Shown here piece after piece: positions 15,434 to 27,316 of a stretch of 64,000 nt of DNA; within the stretch, counting starts at the first letter, position 1; every line of letters starts with the position of its first letter. The DNA comes from Halomonas socia (GTDB lineage Bacteria > Pseudomonadota > Gammaproteobacteria > Pseudomonadales > Halomonadaceae), in contig NZ_CP048812.1 in NCBI RefSeq assembly GCF_010977575.1, forward strand, positions 4,588,001 through 4,652,000. Direction: 5' to 3'. The translations under genes and the position numbers were made by a program. The notes under the pieces are model-generated. The model made no database searches, was not told where the DNA came from, and worked only from the letters and a program-made list of their open reading frames with translations.

Positions 15434-16891
15434 TCAGACGTCGGCGGGCTGCTCGCCGGGCAGGTCGTTCTCCCAGCCACCACCCAGTGCCTTGAACAGC
15501 GTGGCGGTGGCGGTCAGCCGGTCGCGTACCGCCTCGGCCAGCGACAGTTCTGCGGAGAGCAACGCTCGCTGGGCATCCAGCACCTCGATAAAACCGACGA
15601 AGCCCTCGCGATAGCGCACCTCGGCCAGCTCCTGGGTACGGCGAATCGCCTCGACCTGCTCACGGGTCGCCTCGACCCGCTCACCGCTGGTCTCGTAGCT
15701 GACCAGCGCATCGCGCACCTCGTTGAAGGCCAGGTTGACCGTGGCCCGATACTGCGTCTCGGCCTGCTCGGATAGCGCCTCGGCGGTGTCGATGCGCGAA
15801 CGCGAGCGGCCGAAGTCGAAGATCGGTCCCATCACCGTGGCCCCCAGGCCCCAGGCCTGGGCCGCCGAGGTGAACAGGTCGCTGCTGTCGCCGGCCACCG
15901 TACCGATCAGCCCGCTGAGGTTGAGACTCGGTAGGCGGCTGGCCTCGGCAATACCGATGCCGGCATTGGCGGCGACCAAGCCAGCCTCGGCGGAGCGGAT
16001 ATCCGGGCGCCGCTCGAGCAGCGTCGACGGCAGCATAGTCGGCACGCCGGTGGGCAGCACGATATCGTCGAGCTGGGTGTCGCCGAAGTCGAGCTCATCG
16101 AACAGCTCGGCCGGCGACAGCCCCACCAGCGCCGCCAGCGCCCCCTCCAGGGAGCGCACGCGCTGCACCCGAGCGGGCAACTGGGCGCGGGTGGTCTCCA
16201 GCTCCGACTGCGCCTGACGCAGCGCCAGCTCGTCGGTCTCGCCGGAGTCGAAGCGGATCTGCTCGAGGCGGAAGGTCTCCTCCCGCGATTCCAGGGTGCT
16301 CTCGGTGATACGCCGCTGCTGCTCGGCGCTCTTCAGATCGAAGTAGGTCGCCACCACGTCGGTGATCACGTTGAGGCGCACCGCATCGTGGGCGAACACG
16401 CTCTCCTCGAGCAGCGCCTCGGAGGCCTCGCGTTCGCGCGCCAGGCGCCCCCACAGATCGATCTCGTAGCTCAGTTGCCCGGCCACCGAGAAGGTGTTGT
16501 CGGTGGACTCGACGCCGAGCGGTGAGGCGGTGGCCGGGGTACGCTCGCGGGCGGCCTCGGCCTGGGCGCCCACCGAGGGCAGCTGCTCGGCCCTCGCCAG
16601 GCCCAGCTGGGCTCGCGCCTCCTGGATCCGCGCCAGCTGCAGGCGGATATCCAGGTTCTCGGCAGTGGCGCGCTCGACCAGCGCGTCAAGCCGCGGGTCC
16701 TCGAACTGGCGCCACCAGTAGCGCCACTCGCTACGCTCCTCCTCGGCCAGCAGCACGTGCTCCGGCCACTCGTCGGGCAAGGCGATATCCGGGGCCCGGT
16801 AGTCGGGCCCCACGGCGCAGCCGGCCAACAGCGCGACCAGGATCAGCGGCGCGGCCAGGCGCGAGACGCCCGCGGCATTCGGCTTAGGCAT
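15434..16891 (-). CDS. RND efflux outer-membrane lipoprotein, OprM/NodT family
   Basis: A 485-residue outer-membrane factor. A lipoprotein signal with the lipobox LLAGC at about residue 23 is followed by [17 protein letters not shown], the family start. Two repeated helical-barrel halves carry the long coiled coils of the TolC tunnel; [31 protein letters not shown] is a strong signature. The chosen start is ATG 16891, overlapping the pump stop; the longer frame has no signal peptide. It is the last gene of the operon MFP-pump-OMF and would export the pumped compounds through the outer membrane. Confidence 0.93.
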   Translation of the reverse strand: MPKPNAAGVSRLAAPLILVALLAGCAVGPDYRAPDIALPDEWPEHVLLAEEERSEWRYWWRQFEDPRLDALVERATAENLDIRLQLARIQEARAQLGLARAEQLPSVGAQAEAARERTPATASPLGVESTDNTFSVAGQLSYEIDLWGRLAREREASEALLEESVFAHDAVRLNVITDVVATYFDLKSAEQQRRITESTLESREETFRLEQIRFDSGETDELALRQAQSELETTRAQLPARVQRVRSLEGALAALVGLSPAELFDELDFGDTQLDDIVLPTGVPTMLPSTLLERRPDIRSAEAGLVAANAGIGIAEASRLPSLNLSGLIGTVAGDSSDLFTSAAQAWGLGATVMGPIFDFGRSRSRIDTAEALSEQAETQYRATVNLAFNEVRDALVSYETSGERVEATREQVEAIRRTQELAEVRYREGFVGFIEVLDAQRALLSAELSLAEAVRDRLTATATLFKALGGGWENDLPGEQPADV

Positions 16892-19800
16892 GCTTCTGCT
16901 CTCTCTGCTCGAGACGACGGGCGCGGCGGCGCGAGCCCAGATCATCCATCAATTTATAGAAGAGTGGCACGAACAGCAGCGCCAGGGTACTGGCGAAGAT
17001 CATGCCGCCGACGACCACGGTGCCGATCTCCTGACGGCTGGCCGCCCCCGCGCCGCTGGCGAACACCAGCGGCAGGGTACCGATGATGAAGGTCAGCGCA
17101 GTCATGATGATGGCGCGGAAACGCTGCTGGGCAGCGGCCATGGCGGCATCGAAGGAGGACATCCCGGCGCGCCGGTTCTGAGCGGCGAATTCGACGATCA
17201 GGATGGCATTCTTGGCCGCCAGGCCGATCAGCACCAGCAGGCCCACCTGGAAGTAGATGTCGTTGGGGAAGCCGCGCAGCATCGCGGCCAGCGACGCACC
17301 CAGCACCCCGAACGGCACCGCCGAGGCCACCGCCAGCGGCAGGGTCCAGCGCTCGTACTGGGCGGCCAGGATCAGGAAGACCATCACCAGCCCGAGACCG
17401 AAGGCCAGGCCACCGGCCCCCGCCGCGGCGTCGAGCTGGTAGGCTTCGCCTGTCCAGCCCAGCGAGGAGCTGCCGTCGGTCAGCACCTCGGCGGCCACCG
17501 CGTCCATCGCCTCCTTGGCCTGGCCGGTGGTGTAGCCCGGTGCGGCATCGGCCAGGAACTTGGCGGCGCTGTTGACGTTGAAGCGGTTGATGATGTCCGG
17601 CCCCGGGGTACGCTCCAGTGTCACCAGGGTCGACAGCGGCAACATCTCGCCGCTCTCGGAGCGCACGAAGACCTTGTTGAGATCCTCGGGCTGGCCGCGG
17701 AACTCGGCCTCCGACTGCAGGTTCACCTGCCAGTTGCGACCGGCCAGGGTGAAGTCATTGACGTACAGCGAGCCGAAGGTGCTCTGCATGGTCTCGAAGA
17801 TCTGGTTGATCGGCACGCCCATGGCGCGGGCCTTCTCGCGATCGACCTCGGCGTTGTAGCGCGGGATGCTGGTATCCAGCGTGGAGCGCGCATTGACCAG
17901 CTCGGGGCGCTCGTTGGCCGCCGCGGAGAGCCGCTGGGCCAGTTCGGCGATCTCGTCAGTCGTGCTGTCGCCGCGCACCTCGAGATAACCCTCGACCCCG
18001 CCGGTCAGCGACAGGCCCTGGATCGGTGGCGGCGTGAAGGCCAGCACGTTGGCCTCGGGGATACCCGCGCCCATGCCCATGATGCGCCCCGCCAGCGAGG
18101 CGGCATCCTGCCCTTCGCCGGTGCGCTCGCTCCAGTCGGAGAGGTTGGCGAAGCCAACCCCGGCGTTGCTGCGCAGCGAGCCGGCAATGATGTCGAAACC
18201 GGCGAAGCTGGTGAACTGGTCCACCTCGTCCATGTCGGTGAGCATCGCCGAGACCTGGTCGCGCACGCTCTCGGTACGCGACAGCGCCGACACCGCCGGC
18301 AGCTGATAGACCACCAGCGCCACGCCCTGGTCCTCCTGTGGCACCAGGCCCGGGGCCATGCGGCTCATCGAGAACAGCGTCGCGGCCAGCACGCCGATGA
18401 ACAGCACGCAGCCGATGACGGCATGCCGCAACAGCTTGTGTACCACCCAGGCGAAGCCGTTGGTGAGCTTGTCGAAGCCGCGGTTGAACAGCTCGAAGGG
18501 CTTGGCCACCTTGTGCTTCTGGCCGTCCAGCAGCAGTGCACACATCGCCGGCGTCAGGGTCAGGGCCACTACCCCGGAGACCACCACCGAGATGGCGATG
18601 GTCACCGCGAACTGGCGGTAGAGCTCGCCGGTCAGGCCGCCGAGAAAGGTCACCGGGGCGAATACCGCCACCAGCACCAGGGTCGAGGAGAGCACCGCCC
18701 CGGCCACCTGGTGCATGGTCTTGATCGAGGCTTCGCGGGCCTCCATGCCCTTCTCGCGCATCAGCCGATCGACGTTCTCGAGCACGATGATGGCGTTGTC
18801 GACCACGATGCCGATCGCCAGCACCAGCCCGAACAGCGTCAGCAGGTTGACCGAGAAGCCCAACGCCAACATGCCGGTGAAGGTGCCGATCAGCGACACC
18901 GGGATCGCCGCCACCGGAATCAGCGTGGCGCGCAGGTGCTGCAGGAACAGGAAGGTGACCAGCACCACCAGCGCCACCGCGACCAGCAGGGTGATGAACA
19001 CCTCCTGGATCGAGATCTCGACGAACTCGGTGGTGTCGTAGGGGATGGTGTACTCGACGCCTTCAGGGAAGCGAGTGGCAATGTCATCCAGCGCATCACG
19101 CACCGCGTCGGCGGTTGCCAGGGCGTTGGCCCCGGGCTGCAGGTAGATGCCCATGGGCACCGCGTTCTGGCCGTTGTAGGTGGCCGAGAAGGCGTAGTTC
19201 TGGGCACCCAGCTCGGCCCGTGCCACGTCGCCCAGGCGCAGGCTGCCGCCATCCTCGTCGGCACGCAGGATAATGTTCTCGAACTCCTCCGGGTCGGAGA
19301 GCTGGCCGCGGGTGGTCACCGTGAAGGTGAACGCCTGGTCGTCCACCGAGGGCTCGGCACCCAGCTGGCCGGCGGCGAACTGGGCGTTCTGCTCGCGGAT
19401 TGCCGCGGCCACGTCGGACGGCGTCAGATCGAACTGCGATAGCTTGTCCGGCGAGAGCCACACCCGCATGGAGTAGTCCTGGGCACCGAACAGCGAGGCG
19501 TCGCCAACCCCCGGAATCCGCACCAGCTCGTCGAGTACATTGAGCAGCGCATAGTTGGAGATGAACAGCGGATCCTGGCTGCCGTCCGGCGAGTACATCA
19601 CCGGCACCATCAGGATGTTGGTGGAGCGAGCCTCGACCCGCACACCCTGGTCGCGGACCTGCTGCGGCACGCGCGCCAGGCCGGCCTGCACGCGGTTGTT
19701 GACGTTGATCGCCGCCTGGTCAGGGTCGGTACCCATCTCGAACGAGATGGTGATCTGCAGGCTACCAGCATCGGTGGCGCTCGACTCCATGTAGATCATG

Positions 19801-20024
19801 TCGTCGACGCCGTTGATCTCCTGCTCGAGCGGCGCGGCCACCGCCTCGGAGAGCACCTCGGCGCTGGCGCCAGGGTAGTTGGCCTGCACCACGATCTGCG
19901 GCGGCACCACGTCGGGGTACTGCTCCACCGGCAGCGCGCGCAGCGCGGCAAGCCCGGCCAGTACGATGATGATGGAGATGACCGAGGCGAAGATCGGCCG
20001 GTCAATGAAGAACCTGAGCATCAC
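16884..20024 (-). CDS. RND multidrug efflux pump, AcrB/HAE1 family
   Basis: A 1046-residue inner-membrane proton antiporter, the usual HAE1 size. It has [23 protein letters not shown] at the N-terminus, twelve predicted membrane helices in two blocks and two large periplasmic domains. The proton-relay region in helix 4 reads [14 protein letters not shown], with D409 present and N410 where AcrB has a second aspartate; this variant occurs in other HAE1 pumps. Its start overlaps the MFP stop by four bases and its end overlaps the outer-membrane factor start, so all three are coupled. Likely substrates are hydrophobic toxic compounds; specificity cannot be read from sequence. Confidence 0.94.
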   Translation of the reverse strand: MMLRFFIDRPIFASVISIIIVLAGLAALRALPVEQYPDVVPPQIVVQANYPGASAEVLSEAVAAPLEQEINGVDDMIYMESSATDAGSLQITISFEMGTDPDQAAINVNNRVQAGLARVPQQVRDQGVRVEARSTNILMVPVMYSPDGSQDPLFISNYALLNVLDELVRIPGVGDASLFGAQDYSMRVWLSPDKLSQFDLTPSDVAAAIREQNAQFAAGQLGAEPSVDDQAFTFTVTTRGQLSDPEEFENIILRADEDGGSLRLGDVARAELGAQNYAFSATYNGQNAVPMGIYLQPGANALATADAVRDALDDIATRFPEGVEYTIPYDTTEFVEISIQEVFITLLVAVALVVLVTFLFLQHLRATLIPVAAIPVSLIGTFTGMLALGFSVNLLTLFGLVLAIGIVVDNAIIVLENVDRLMREKGMEAREASIKTMHQVAGAVLSSTLVLVAVFAPVTFLGGLTGELYRQFAVTIAISVVVSGVVALTLTPAMCALLLDGQKHKVAKPFELFNRGFDKLTNGFAWVVHKLLRHAVIGCVLFIGVLAATLFSMSRMAPGLVPQEDQGVALVVYQLPAVSALSRTESVRDQVSAMLTDMDEVDQFTSFAGFDIIAGSLRSNAGVGFANLSDWSERTGEGQDAASLAGRIMGMGAGIPEANVLAFTPPPIQGLSLTGGVEGYLEVRGDSTTDEIAELAQRLSAAANERPELVNARSTLDTSIPRYNAEVDREKARAMGVPINQIFETMQSTFGSLYVNDFTLAGRNWQVNLQSEAEFRGQPEDLNKVFVRSESGEMLPLSTLVTLERTPGPDIINRFNVNSAAKFLADAAPGYTTGQAKEAMDAVAAEVLTDGSSSLGWTGEAYQLDAAAGAGGLAFGLGLVMVFLILAAQYERWTLPLAVASAVPFGVLGASLAAMLRGFPNDIYFQVGLLVLIGLAAKNAILIVEFAAQNRRAGMSSFDAAMAAAQQRFRAIIMTALTFIIGTLPLVFASGAGAASRQEIGTVVVGGMIFASTLALLFVPLFYKLMDDLGSRRRARRLEQREQKHA

Positions 20025-21262
20025 GCCTCCTCGTCATCGGGGACTTGCTGTTCGGCATCGAACGCCGATTGCTCGGCTTCTTCGGCGGCCTCCTCGTCGT
20101 CTTCGACCTCGGCAGCAGAGACGTCCATGCCCTCCTGCAGCGCCACCTGGCCGTTGACCACTACGCGGTCACCGGGCTCGAGGCCATCGATGACGATCTG
20201 CTGGCCCTGCTGCACCGGTCCCAGCTGCACCACCCGCGTCTGGGCCTTGTCCTCGTCATCGACCACGAACACCTGCGGCCCCTCGGCACCCTGCCCCACC
20301 GCCTGGGGCGGAATAAGGAAGGCATCCGCGAGGGTCTGCACCACCACCCGCACGCGCACGAACTGCCCCGGCACCACCTCGCCGTCGGCATTGGGGAACA
20401 CCGCCCGCGCCGACACGCTACCGGTGCGCGGGTCGATGGTGCTGTCGGTGAAGTCGACCTGGCCGGCCTGATCGTAGTCGCTGCCGTCGGGCAGGATCAG
20501 CGCCGCCTCACGCGGCGACTCGTCGCCGTTGGCGACCATCGCCCGGCGCGCGGCGCGCTGCAGGGCGGCGTCGTTCTCGGGCAGCGAGAAACGCACGTGG
20601 ATCGGGTCCTGCTGGGTCACGCTGGTGAGCAGCTGGCCGCGATCGATCAGGCTGCCTTCCGGGAAGCTCTCGAGCCCGGTGACCCCGGCCACCGGCGCGG
20701 TGACCTCGGTGTAATCGAGGTTGAGCTGGGCATCGGCGACGCCGGCATCGGCCAGTGCATAGCGCGCCTCGGCCAGCTCGCGAGCGGACAGCGCGGTATC
20801 GCGCTCGCGCTCGCTGACCGCGTTCTGGTCGAACAGCGACGAGATCCGCTGCCACTCACGGCGCGCCTGGTTGAGGTCGGCCTGGGCATTGGCGCGCTCG
20901 GCCTCGGCGCGGCGCAGGGCGATCTCGTAGGGCTCGCGGTCGATGCGAAACAGCGCCTCGCCCTCCTCGACCATCTGGCCCTCGGTGTAGAGGCGCTCCT
21001 GCAGGATCCCCTCGACCCGGGCGCGCACCTCGACCTCACGCGAGCCACGGGCACGGCCGGCGTACTCCTGGACCACCTCGACGTCGCGTGGCTCGACGCT
21101 GACCACCGACACCGTGGTCGGCGGTGGCCCGCCCGCCTCGCCGCCCGGGGGGCCTTCCTCGTCCTCGCCGTTCTGGCCACAGGCCGCCAAGCCTACGCTG
21201 ATCAGCCCTGCCAACAGCAGGGTTCGAATCGGGGTCACGCCCGCTCGGGGTGCCAGTCGCAT
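20021..21262 (-). CDS. RND efflux periplasmic adaptor (membrane fusion protein)
   Basis: A 413-residue AcrA-type adaptor lipoprotein with lipobox LAACG near residue 28. It has the lipoyl half-motifs ([35 protein letters not shown]), a coiled-coil hairpin at about 100-180, a beta-barrel domain and a membrane-proximal domain. The last 35 residues are extremely acidic ([13 protein letters not shown] and further Asp/Glu), a tail not normally present in AcrA and likely a halophile trait. A GGAGGCACCTC ribosome-binding site precedes ATG 21262. It is the first gene of the operon, under the operator-like site at 21329-21349. Confidence 0.93.
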   Translation of the reverse strand: MRLAPRAGVTPIRTLLLAGLISVGLAACGQNGEDEEGPPGGEAGGPPPTTVSVVSVEPRDVEVVQEYAGRARGSREVEVRARVEGILQERLYTEGQMVEEGEALFRIDREPYEIALRRAEAERANAQADLNQARREWQRISSLFDQNAVSERERDTALSARELAEARYALADAGVADAQLNLDYTEVTAPVAGVTGLESFPEGSLIDRGQLLTSVTQQDPIHVRFSLPENDAALQRAARRAMVANGDESPREAALILPDGSDYDQAGQVDFTDSTIDPRTGSVSARAVFPNADGEVVPGQFVRVRVVVQTLADAFLIPPQAVGQGAEGPQVFVVDDEDKAQTRVVQLGPVQQGQQIVIDGLEPGDRVVVNGQVALQEGMDVSAAEVEDDEEAAEEAEQSAFDAEQQVPDDEEA

Positions 21263-21328
21263 GAGGTGCCTCCAGGTGTGAAACGTATAAGTGACTCCGC
21301 CCTCGAGCCACCGGGAAAGGTGCGCATT

Positions 21329-21349
21329 ATAGTTACATTCATGTATGTA
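21329..21349. promoter_or_regulatory. Operator-like site upstream of the efflux operon
   Basis: On the minus strand it reads TACATACATGAATGTAACTAT, close to AcrR/TtgR operators and matching the site before tetR. It lies about 70 bases before the adaptor start codon. Confidence 0.65.
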
Positions 21350-21416
21350 TGCCAGACTTGTACGAGGTCAATTTATGTGAACAGCCGGCACCCTATTACC
21401 TCAACCTTGCATCAGG

Positions 21417-23333
<1,917 letters not shown>

Positions 23334-23387
23334 GGCAGGTCTCCTGAGTGGGGCATGCCCTACGTCATTCAAGACTCGCGCCAACAA

Positions 23388-23436
23388 CGATATTTCGTCG
23401 AAAAACCAACGAAATATCGCCAATGGCGAAATGTCG
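23388..23436. promoter_or_regulatory. Upstream activator sites for the CynF-like protein
   Basis: CGATATTTCGT at 23388-23398 is perfectly inverted at 23409-23419 with a 10-base spacer, and a third half-site CGAAATGTCG follows at 23427-23436. They sit 85-130 bases upstream of the -24/-12 promoter, the usual distance for a sigma-54 enhancer. They are also close to the cynF start, allowing autoregulation. Confidence 0.75.
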
Positions 23437-23519
23437 TCACTAGAGACCGCCCCTCCCGTCCGCCATGCAATACCGCTAACCCACTGGATAAAAAAGACTA
23501 TTCCTCCTTTCTCGGCAAC

Positions 23520-23535
23520 TGGCACGGGCCTGGCA
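23520..23535 (+). promoter_or_regulatory. Sigma-54 (-24/-12) promoter of the cyn operon
   Basis: TGGCACGGGCCTGGCA matches the consensus TGGCACGN4TTGCW with a single mismatch (T to G in the -12 block). It is about 90 bases upstream of the cynA start and downstream of the inverted-repeat activator sites. Confidence 0.82.
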
Positions 23536-23624
23536 ATGGTTGTCTCAGCGTCGCCGTGACTCCCGGCACTGCACCACCGCGGCGCATCCCGACGTCCCAT
23601 TGCTTCCGTGAGGTGAACAACAAT

Positions 23625-25046
23625 ATGACCGATCACAACGACCACAACAGCCTGGGCAACCCCTTCGACCATCGCCAATCATTGGTTCACGGTCGCCACT
23701 GCGACTGCCACGACTGCCGCCACGATGCTGCTGCATCCATCAACACCGCTGCCTCGAACGACAGCCCACCCGACGCTGCGCCGGTCAGCAGCGAGGAAAT
23801 GATGGATCGGGTGGTGGAAAGCGCCCTGGTGCGCGGCATGTTCGGCCACAGCGACATGCATCGCCGCCAATTCATGAAGCTGGTCGGCGGCGGTACCGCG
23901 GCCGCCGCCCTGGCCAGCCTGTTTCCGATGGACGCCATCAAGGCCGCCGTCAAGGAGGACCTCGGCCCGCTGGAGAAGACCGAACTGGATGTCGGCTTCA
24001 TCCCCATCACCTGCGCCACGCCGATCATCATGGCCCACCCGATGGGCTTCTATGAGCGCTATGGCCTCGACGTCAATGTGATCAAGACCGCCGGCTGGGC
24101 GCTGATCCGCGACAACTCGCTCAACGATACCTTCGATGCCGCGCACATGCTGTCGCCGATGCCGCTGGCGATGAGCCTGGGGGCCGGCTCCAGCCGCCGC
24201 TCCTTCATTGCTCCGGCCATCGAGAACATCAACGGCCAGGCGATCGTGCTGCACCTCGACCACCAGGACAAGCGCGACCCGCAGCAGTGGAAGGGCTTTA
24301 CCTTCGGCGTGCCGTTCGAGTACTCGATGCACAACTTCCTGCTGCGCTATTACGTCGCCGAGCACGGCCTCGACCCCGACCAGGATATCCAGATCCGCGT
24401 GATTCCGCCCCCCGAGATGGTCGCCAACCTGCGCGCCGGCAATATCGACGGCTTCCTGTCGCCGGACCCGTTCAACCAGCGCGCGGTCTACGAACGCATC
24501 GGCTTCATCCATCTGCTGACCCAGGAGATCTGGGATGGCCACCCGTGCTGTGCCTTCGCCACCAGCGCCACCTTCGCCCGCGAGAACCCCAACACCTACG
24601 GCGCGCTGCTGCGGGCGATCATCGACGCCACCCAGTACTCCTCGGACCCTGCCAACCGCTCGGAGATCGCAGAGGCCATCGCCCCGACCAGCTATCTCAA
24701 CCAACCGGTCAACGTCATCGAGCAGGTGCTTACCGGGCGCTTCGCCGACGGCCTGGGCGAGGTCCGCGACGTGCCCGACCGCATCGATTTCGACCCCTTC
24801 CCCTGGCACTCCATGGCGATCTGGATCCTCACTCAGATGAAGCGCTGGGGCTATATCGACGGCGACGTCGACTACCAGCAGGTCGCCCGCGATGTGTTCC
24901 TGGCTACCGAGGCCGGCGATGTGATGCGCGAACTGGGCTACGACGCCCCGGAAGAGACCGCGCGCAACTACCAGATCATGGGCAAGACCTTCGACTACAC
25001 CCAGCCAGAAGCCTATCTCGACAGCTTCGACATTCGCAGGAGCTAA
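23625..25046 (+). CDS. cynA: Cyanate/nitrate-type ABC transporter substrate-binding protein
   Basis: A 473-residue NrtA/CmpA/CynA-family binding protein. Residues 1-75 are a cytoplasmic-looking prefix with a Cys/His cluster (HCDCHDCRH, residues 25-33); a twin-arginine signal follows with RRQFMKLVGGG (RR at 80-81) and a hydrophobic core. The mature part begins with LDVGFIPITCATPIIMAHPMGFYERYGLDV, the NrtA family start, and includes PPPEMVANLRAGNIDGFLSPDPFNQRAV. Folded export by Tat is predicted. ATG 23625 follows GAGGTGAACAACA. The neighbours (permease, ATPase, cyanase) and the CynF-like regulator point to cyanate rather than nitrate. Confidence 0.85.
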   Translation: MTDHNDHNSLGNPFDHRQSLVHGRHCDCHDCRHDAAASINTAASNDSPPDAAPVSSEEMMDRVVESALVRGMFGHSDMHRRQFMKLVGGGTAAAALASLFPMDAIKAAVKEDLGPLEKTELDVGFIPITCATPIIMAHPMGFYERYGLDVNVIKTAGWALIRDNSLNDTFDAAHMLSPMPLAMSLGAGSSRRSFIAPAIENINGQAIVLHLDHQDKRDPQQWKGFTFGVPFEYSMHNFLLRYYVAEHGLDPDQDIQIRVIPPPEMVANLRAGNIDGFLSPDPFNQRAVYERIGFIHLLTQEIWDGHPCCAFATSATFARENPNTYGALLRAIIDATQYSSDPANRSEIAEAIAPTSYLNQPVNVIEQVLTGRFADGLGEVRDVPDRIDFDPFPWHSMAIWILTQMKRWGYIDGDVDYQQVARDVFLATEAGDVMRELGYDAPEETARNYQIMGKTFDYTQPEAYLDSFDIRRS

Positions 25047-25049
25047 CTC

Positions 25050-25907
25050 ATGGACCGCACGACCACCGAGTGGAACGTCAGTCTCAACGTCCGCGCCGGC
25101 ATCCTTGCCGTGCTGCTGCTGGCGCTGTTTGTCGGCCTGTGGGAGGGCCTCAACCGCGCGCCGATCCTGGGGGGCGGCGGCGAACTCAGCGAGTACGAGC
25201 AACTGATGGCCGGCGCCGACGAGACCGCCAGTGTACCGCCGCCCTCGGCGATCATGGTGCGCGCCTGGGAGCAGCTGTCGGATCCGTTCTACGATGCCGG
25301 CCCCAACGACAAGGGCATCGGCATTCAGCTCGGCTACTCGCTGTTCCGGGTGCTCACCGGCTACTTCGCCGCGGCACTGATCGCGATTCCCATCGGTTTT
25401 CTGATCGGCATGTCACCACTGGCCTACAAGGCGCTCAACCCCTTTATCCAGGTGCTGCGACCGATCTCGCCACTGGCCTGGATGCCGCTGGCGCTGTTCA
25501 TCATCCGCGACGCCCAGGCCTCGGCGATCTTCGTGATCTTCATCTGCTCGATCTGGCCGATGCTGCTCAACACCGCCTTCGGCGTCGCCGGGGTCAGGCA
25601 GGACTGGGTCAACGTCGCACGCACCCATGAGCTTTCACCGCTCAAGACCGCCTTCCAGGTGATCCTGCCGGCCGCTGCGCCGACCATCCTCACCGGCATG
25701 CGTATATCCATCGGCATCGCCTGGCTGGTAATCGTCGCCGCCGAGATGCTCGTCGGTGGCACCGGCATCGGCTACTACGTGTGGAACGAGTGGAACAACC
25801 TCGACCTGACCAGCGTGATCTTCTCGATCCTGCTGATCGGCGTGGTGGGCATGCTGCTCGACCTGGCCCTCGGTGCGGTCGCCAAGCTGGTCGCCTACCA
25901 GGAATAA
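25050..25907 (+). CDS. cynB: Cyanate/nitrate-type ABC transporter permease
   Basis: A 285-residue NrtB/SsuC-family inner-membrane permease. It has about six membrane helices, the first at residues 13-32, and the EAA loop region around VARTHELSPLKTAFQVILPAAAPTILTGM, which contacts the ATPase. The ATG is three bases after the cynA stop, behind GCAGGAGC. A roughly 50-residue segment between the first helix and the rest is typical for this subgroup. Confidence 0.88.
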   Translation: MDRTTTEWNVSLNVRAGILAVLLLALFVGLWEGLNRAPILGGGGELSEYEQLMAGADETASVPPPSAIMVRAWEQLSDPFYDAGPNDKGIGIQLGYSLFRVLTGYFAAALIAIPIGFLIGMSPLAYKALNPFIQVLRPISPLAWMPLALFIIRDAQASAIFVIFICSIWPMLLNTAFGVAGVRQDWVNVARTHELSPLKTAFQVILPAAAPTILTGMRISIGIAWLVIVAAEMLVGGTGIGYYVWNEWNNLDLTSVIFSILLIGVVGMLLDLALGAVAKLVAYQE

Positions 25908-25923
25908 CCTTCAGGAGAGAGAC

Positions 25924-26880
25924 ATGAATCACGCCTTCGTAGAAGTCCAGCAAGCCGCCAAACGCTTTCCCGGCGCCAAGGACGGCGATGACCTGACGGT
26001 GTTCGAGAACGTCAGCTTCCAGCTCGAAAAAGGCGAGTTCGTCTGCATCATCGGCCACTCCGGCTGCGGCAAGTCGACGATCATGAACGCCCTGGCCGGG
26101 CTCGATCAGTTCAGCGACGGCGCCATGGTCATGGAAGGCAAGGAGATAGACGGCCCGGGCCTGGAGCGCGGCGTGGTATTCCAGAACTACAGCTTGCTGC
26201 CATGGCTGTCGGCACTGGAGAACGTGCGCTTCGGCGTGCGCGCCCGCTGGAAGGAGTGGAGTGACGCCAAGGTCACCGAGCACAGCTTCGAATACCTGGA
26301 AATGGTCGGGCTGAAGGACGTGGTAGATCGCAAGCCGGCGCAACTCTCCGGCGGCATGCGCCAGCGCGTCAGCATCGCCCGCGCCTTCGCCACCAAGCCC
26401 AAGCTGCTGCTGCTCGACGAGCCGTTTGGCGCGTTGGATGCATTGACCCGAGGAGTGATCCAGGACGAGCTGATCAAGATCTGGACCCGTGATCGCCAGA
26501 CGGTGTTCATGATCACCCACGACGTCGACGAGGCGATCCTGCTCGCCGACCGCATCTTCTTGATGACCAACGGTCCCGAGGCGCGCATCGCCGAAGCGGT
26601 GGAGATCGACCTGCCACGGCCGCGGCAGCGCGGCGAGATCGTCAAGCACCCGCACTTCTACGCCATTCGTAATTACCTGGTCGACTTTCTGGTCAACCGC
26701 TCCGGCGAGCTACGCACCGCCGATCTCGACCGCCGCGGGCTGCACTACCCCGAATCGGTCAACCCGGTCGGGCACGCCTCGACCGACACCCCAGCGGCGC
26801 CCGATGGCAAGCCCGCGGACACCGGCACCAGCAACGACACTCTGGTCGCCTTTACCCCCAAGGAGACGCATCATGGATAA
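25924..26880 (+). CDS. cynD: Cyanate/nitrate-type ABC transporter ATPase
   Basis: A 318-residue ATP-binding subunit of the NrtD/SsuB family. Walker A is GHSGCGKST, the signature is LSGGMRQR, Walker B is LLLLDEPFGALD, and the switch histidine follows in MITHDVDEA. A 50-residue C-terminal tail after the core is Asp/Thr/Pro-rich. ATG 25924 follows CAGGAGAGAGAC. Its last eight bases overlap the cynS start, so transporter and cyanase are coupled. Confidence 0.9.
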   Translation: MNHAFVEVQQAAKRFPGAKDGDDLTVFENVSFQLEKGEFVCIIGHSGCGKSTIMNALAGLDQFSDGAMVMEGKEIDGPGLERGVVFQNYSLLPWLSALENVRFGVRARWKEWSDAKVTEHSFEYLEMVGLKDVVDRKPAQLSGGMRQRVSIARAFATKPKLLLLDEPFGALDALTRGVIQDELIKIWTRDRQTVFMITHDVDEAILLADRIFLMTNGPEARIAEAVEIDLPRPRQRGEIVKHPHFYAIRNYLVDFLVNRSGELRTADLDRRGLHYPESVNPVGHASTDTPAAPDGKPADTGTSNDTLVAFTPKETHHG

Positions 26881-27312
26881 GCTCGAAATGCGCCACACCC
26901 TACTCGCTGCCAAGGCCCGCAAACAGCTCAGTTGGGAGGCCATCGGCAGCGCCGTCGGCATGTCGCCGGTATGGGTCGCCTCGGCCTGCTACGGCATGAA
27001 CAGTGCCAGTCACGAGATCGCCCATAAGTTGTGCGATGTGCTCGGCGTCGACAGCGAGGCGGCCGAAGCACTCAAGGCCTTCCCCACCAAGGCCTGGGAC
27101 GAGGCGATCCCCAGGATCCGTTCATCTATCGCCTCTACGAAGTGGTGGGCGTCTATGGCGAGACCCTCAAGGACGTGGTCCAGGAGCGATTCGGCGACGG
27201 CATCATGAGTGCCATCGACTTCACCATGGAGGTCGACAAGGTCGAGGACCCCAAGGGCGACCGCGTACTGCTGACCCTCAACGGCAAGTTCCTGCCCTAT
27301 AGGTCTTGGTAA
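26873..27312 (+). pseudogene. cynS: Cyanase (cyanate hydratase), frameshifted as sequenced
   Basis: Cyanase turns cyanate and bicarbonate into ammonia and carbon dioxide. The first 80 residues (MDKLEMRHTLLAAKARKQLS to [14 protein letters not shown]) are in one frame; the catalytic domain ([20 protein letters not shown] to [11 protein letters not shown]) continues in another. The break is in the CCCC run at 27109-27112, and one extra C restores a 146-residue protein. The catalytic Arg and Glu (YRLYE) and Ser ([10 protein letters not shown]), matching R96, E99 and S122 of the E. coli enzyme, are all kept. Conservation on both sides of the break suggests a sequencing error or a very recent mutation. 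RBS AAGGAGACGC. Confidence 0.88.
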
Positions 27313-27316
27313 ACAG

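Noticed and set aside
16890-19442. 850-codon open frame on the plus strand opposite the RND pump
   Set aside because: It is very His/Gln/Gly-rich with no domain, and mirrors the codon bias of the real pump gene.
23334-23678. Longer start for the CynF-like activator
   Set aside because: It would run through the activator sites and the -24/-12 promoter; ATG 23333 has a good ribosome-binding site.
27109-27112. Programmed frameshifting or phase variation at the C runs
   Set aside because: Runs of three or four bases are too short for typical slipped-strand switching, and there is no slippery heptamer with a downstream structure. Error or mutation is simpler.
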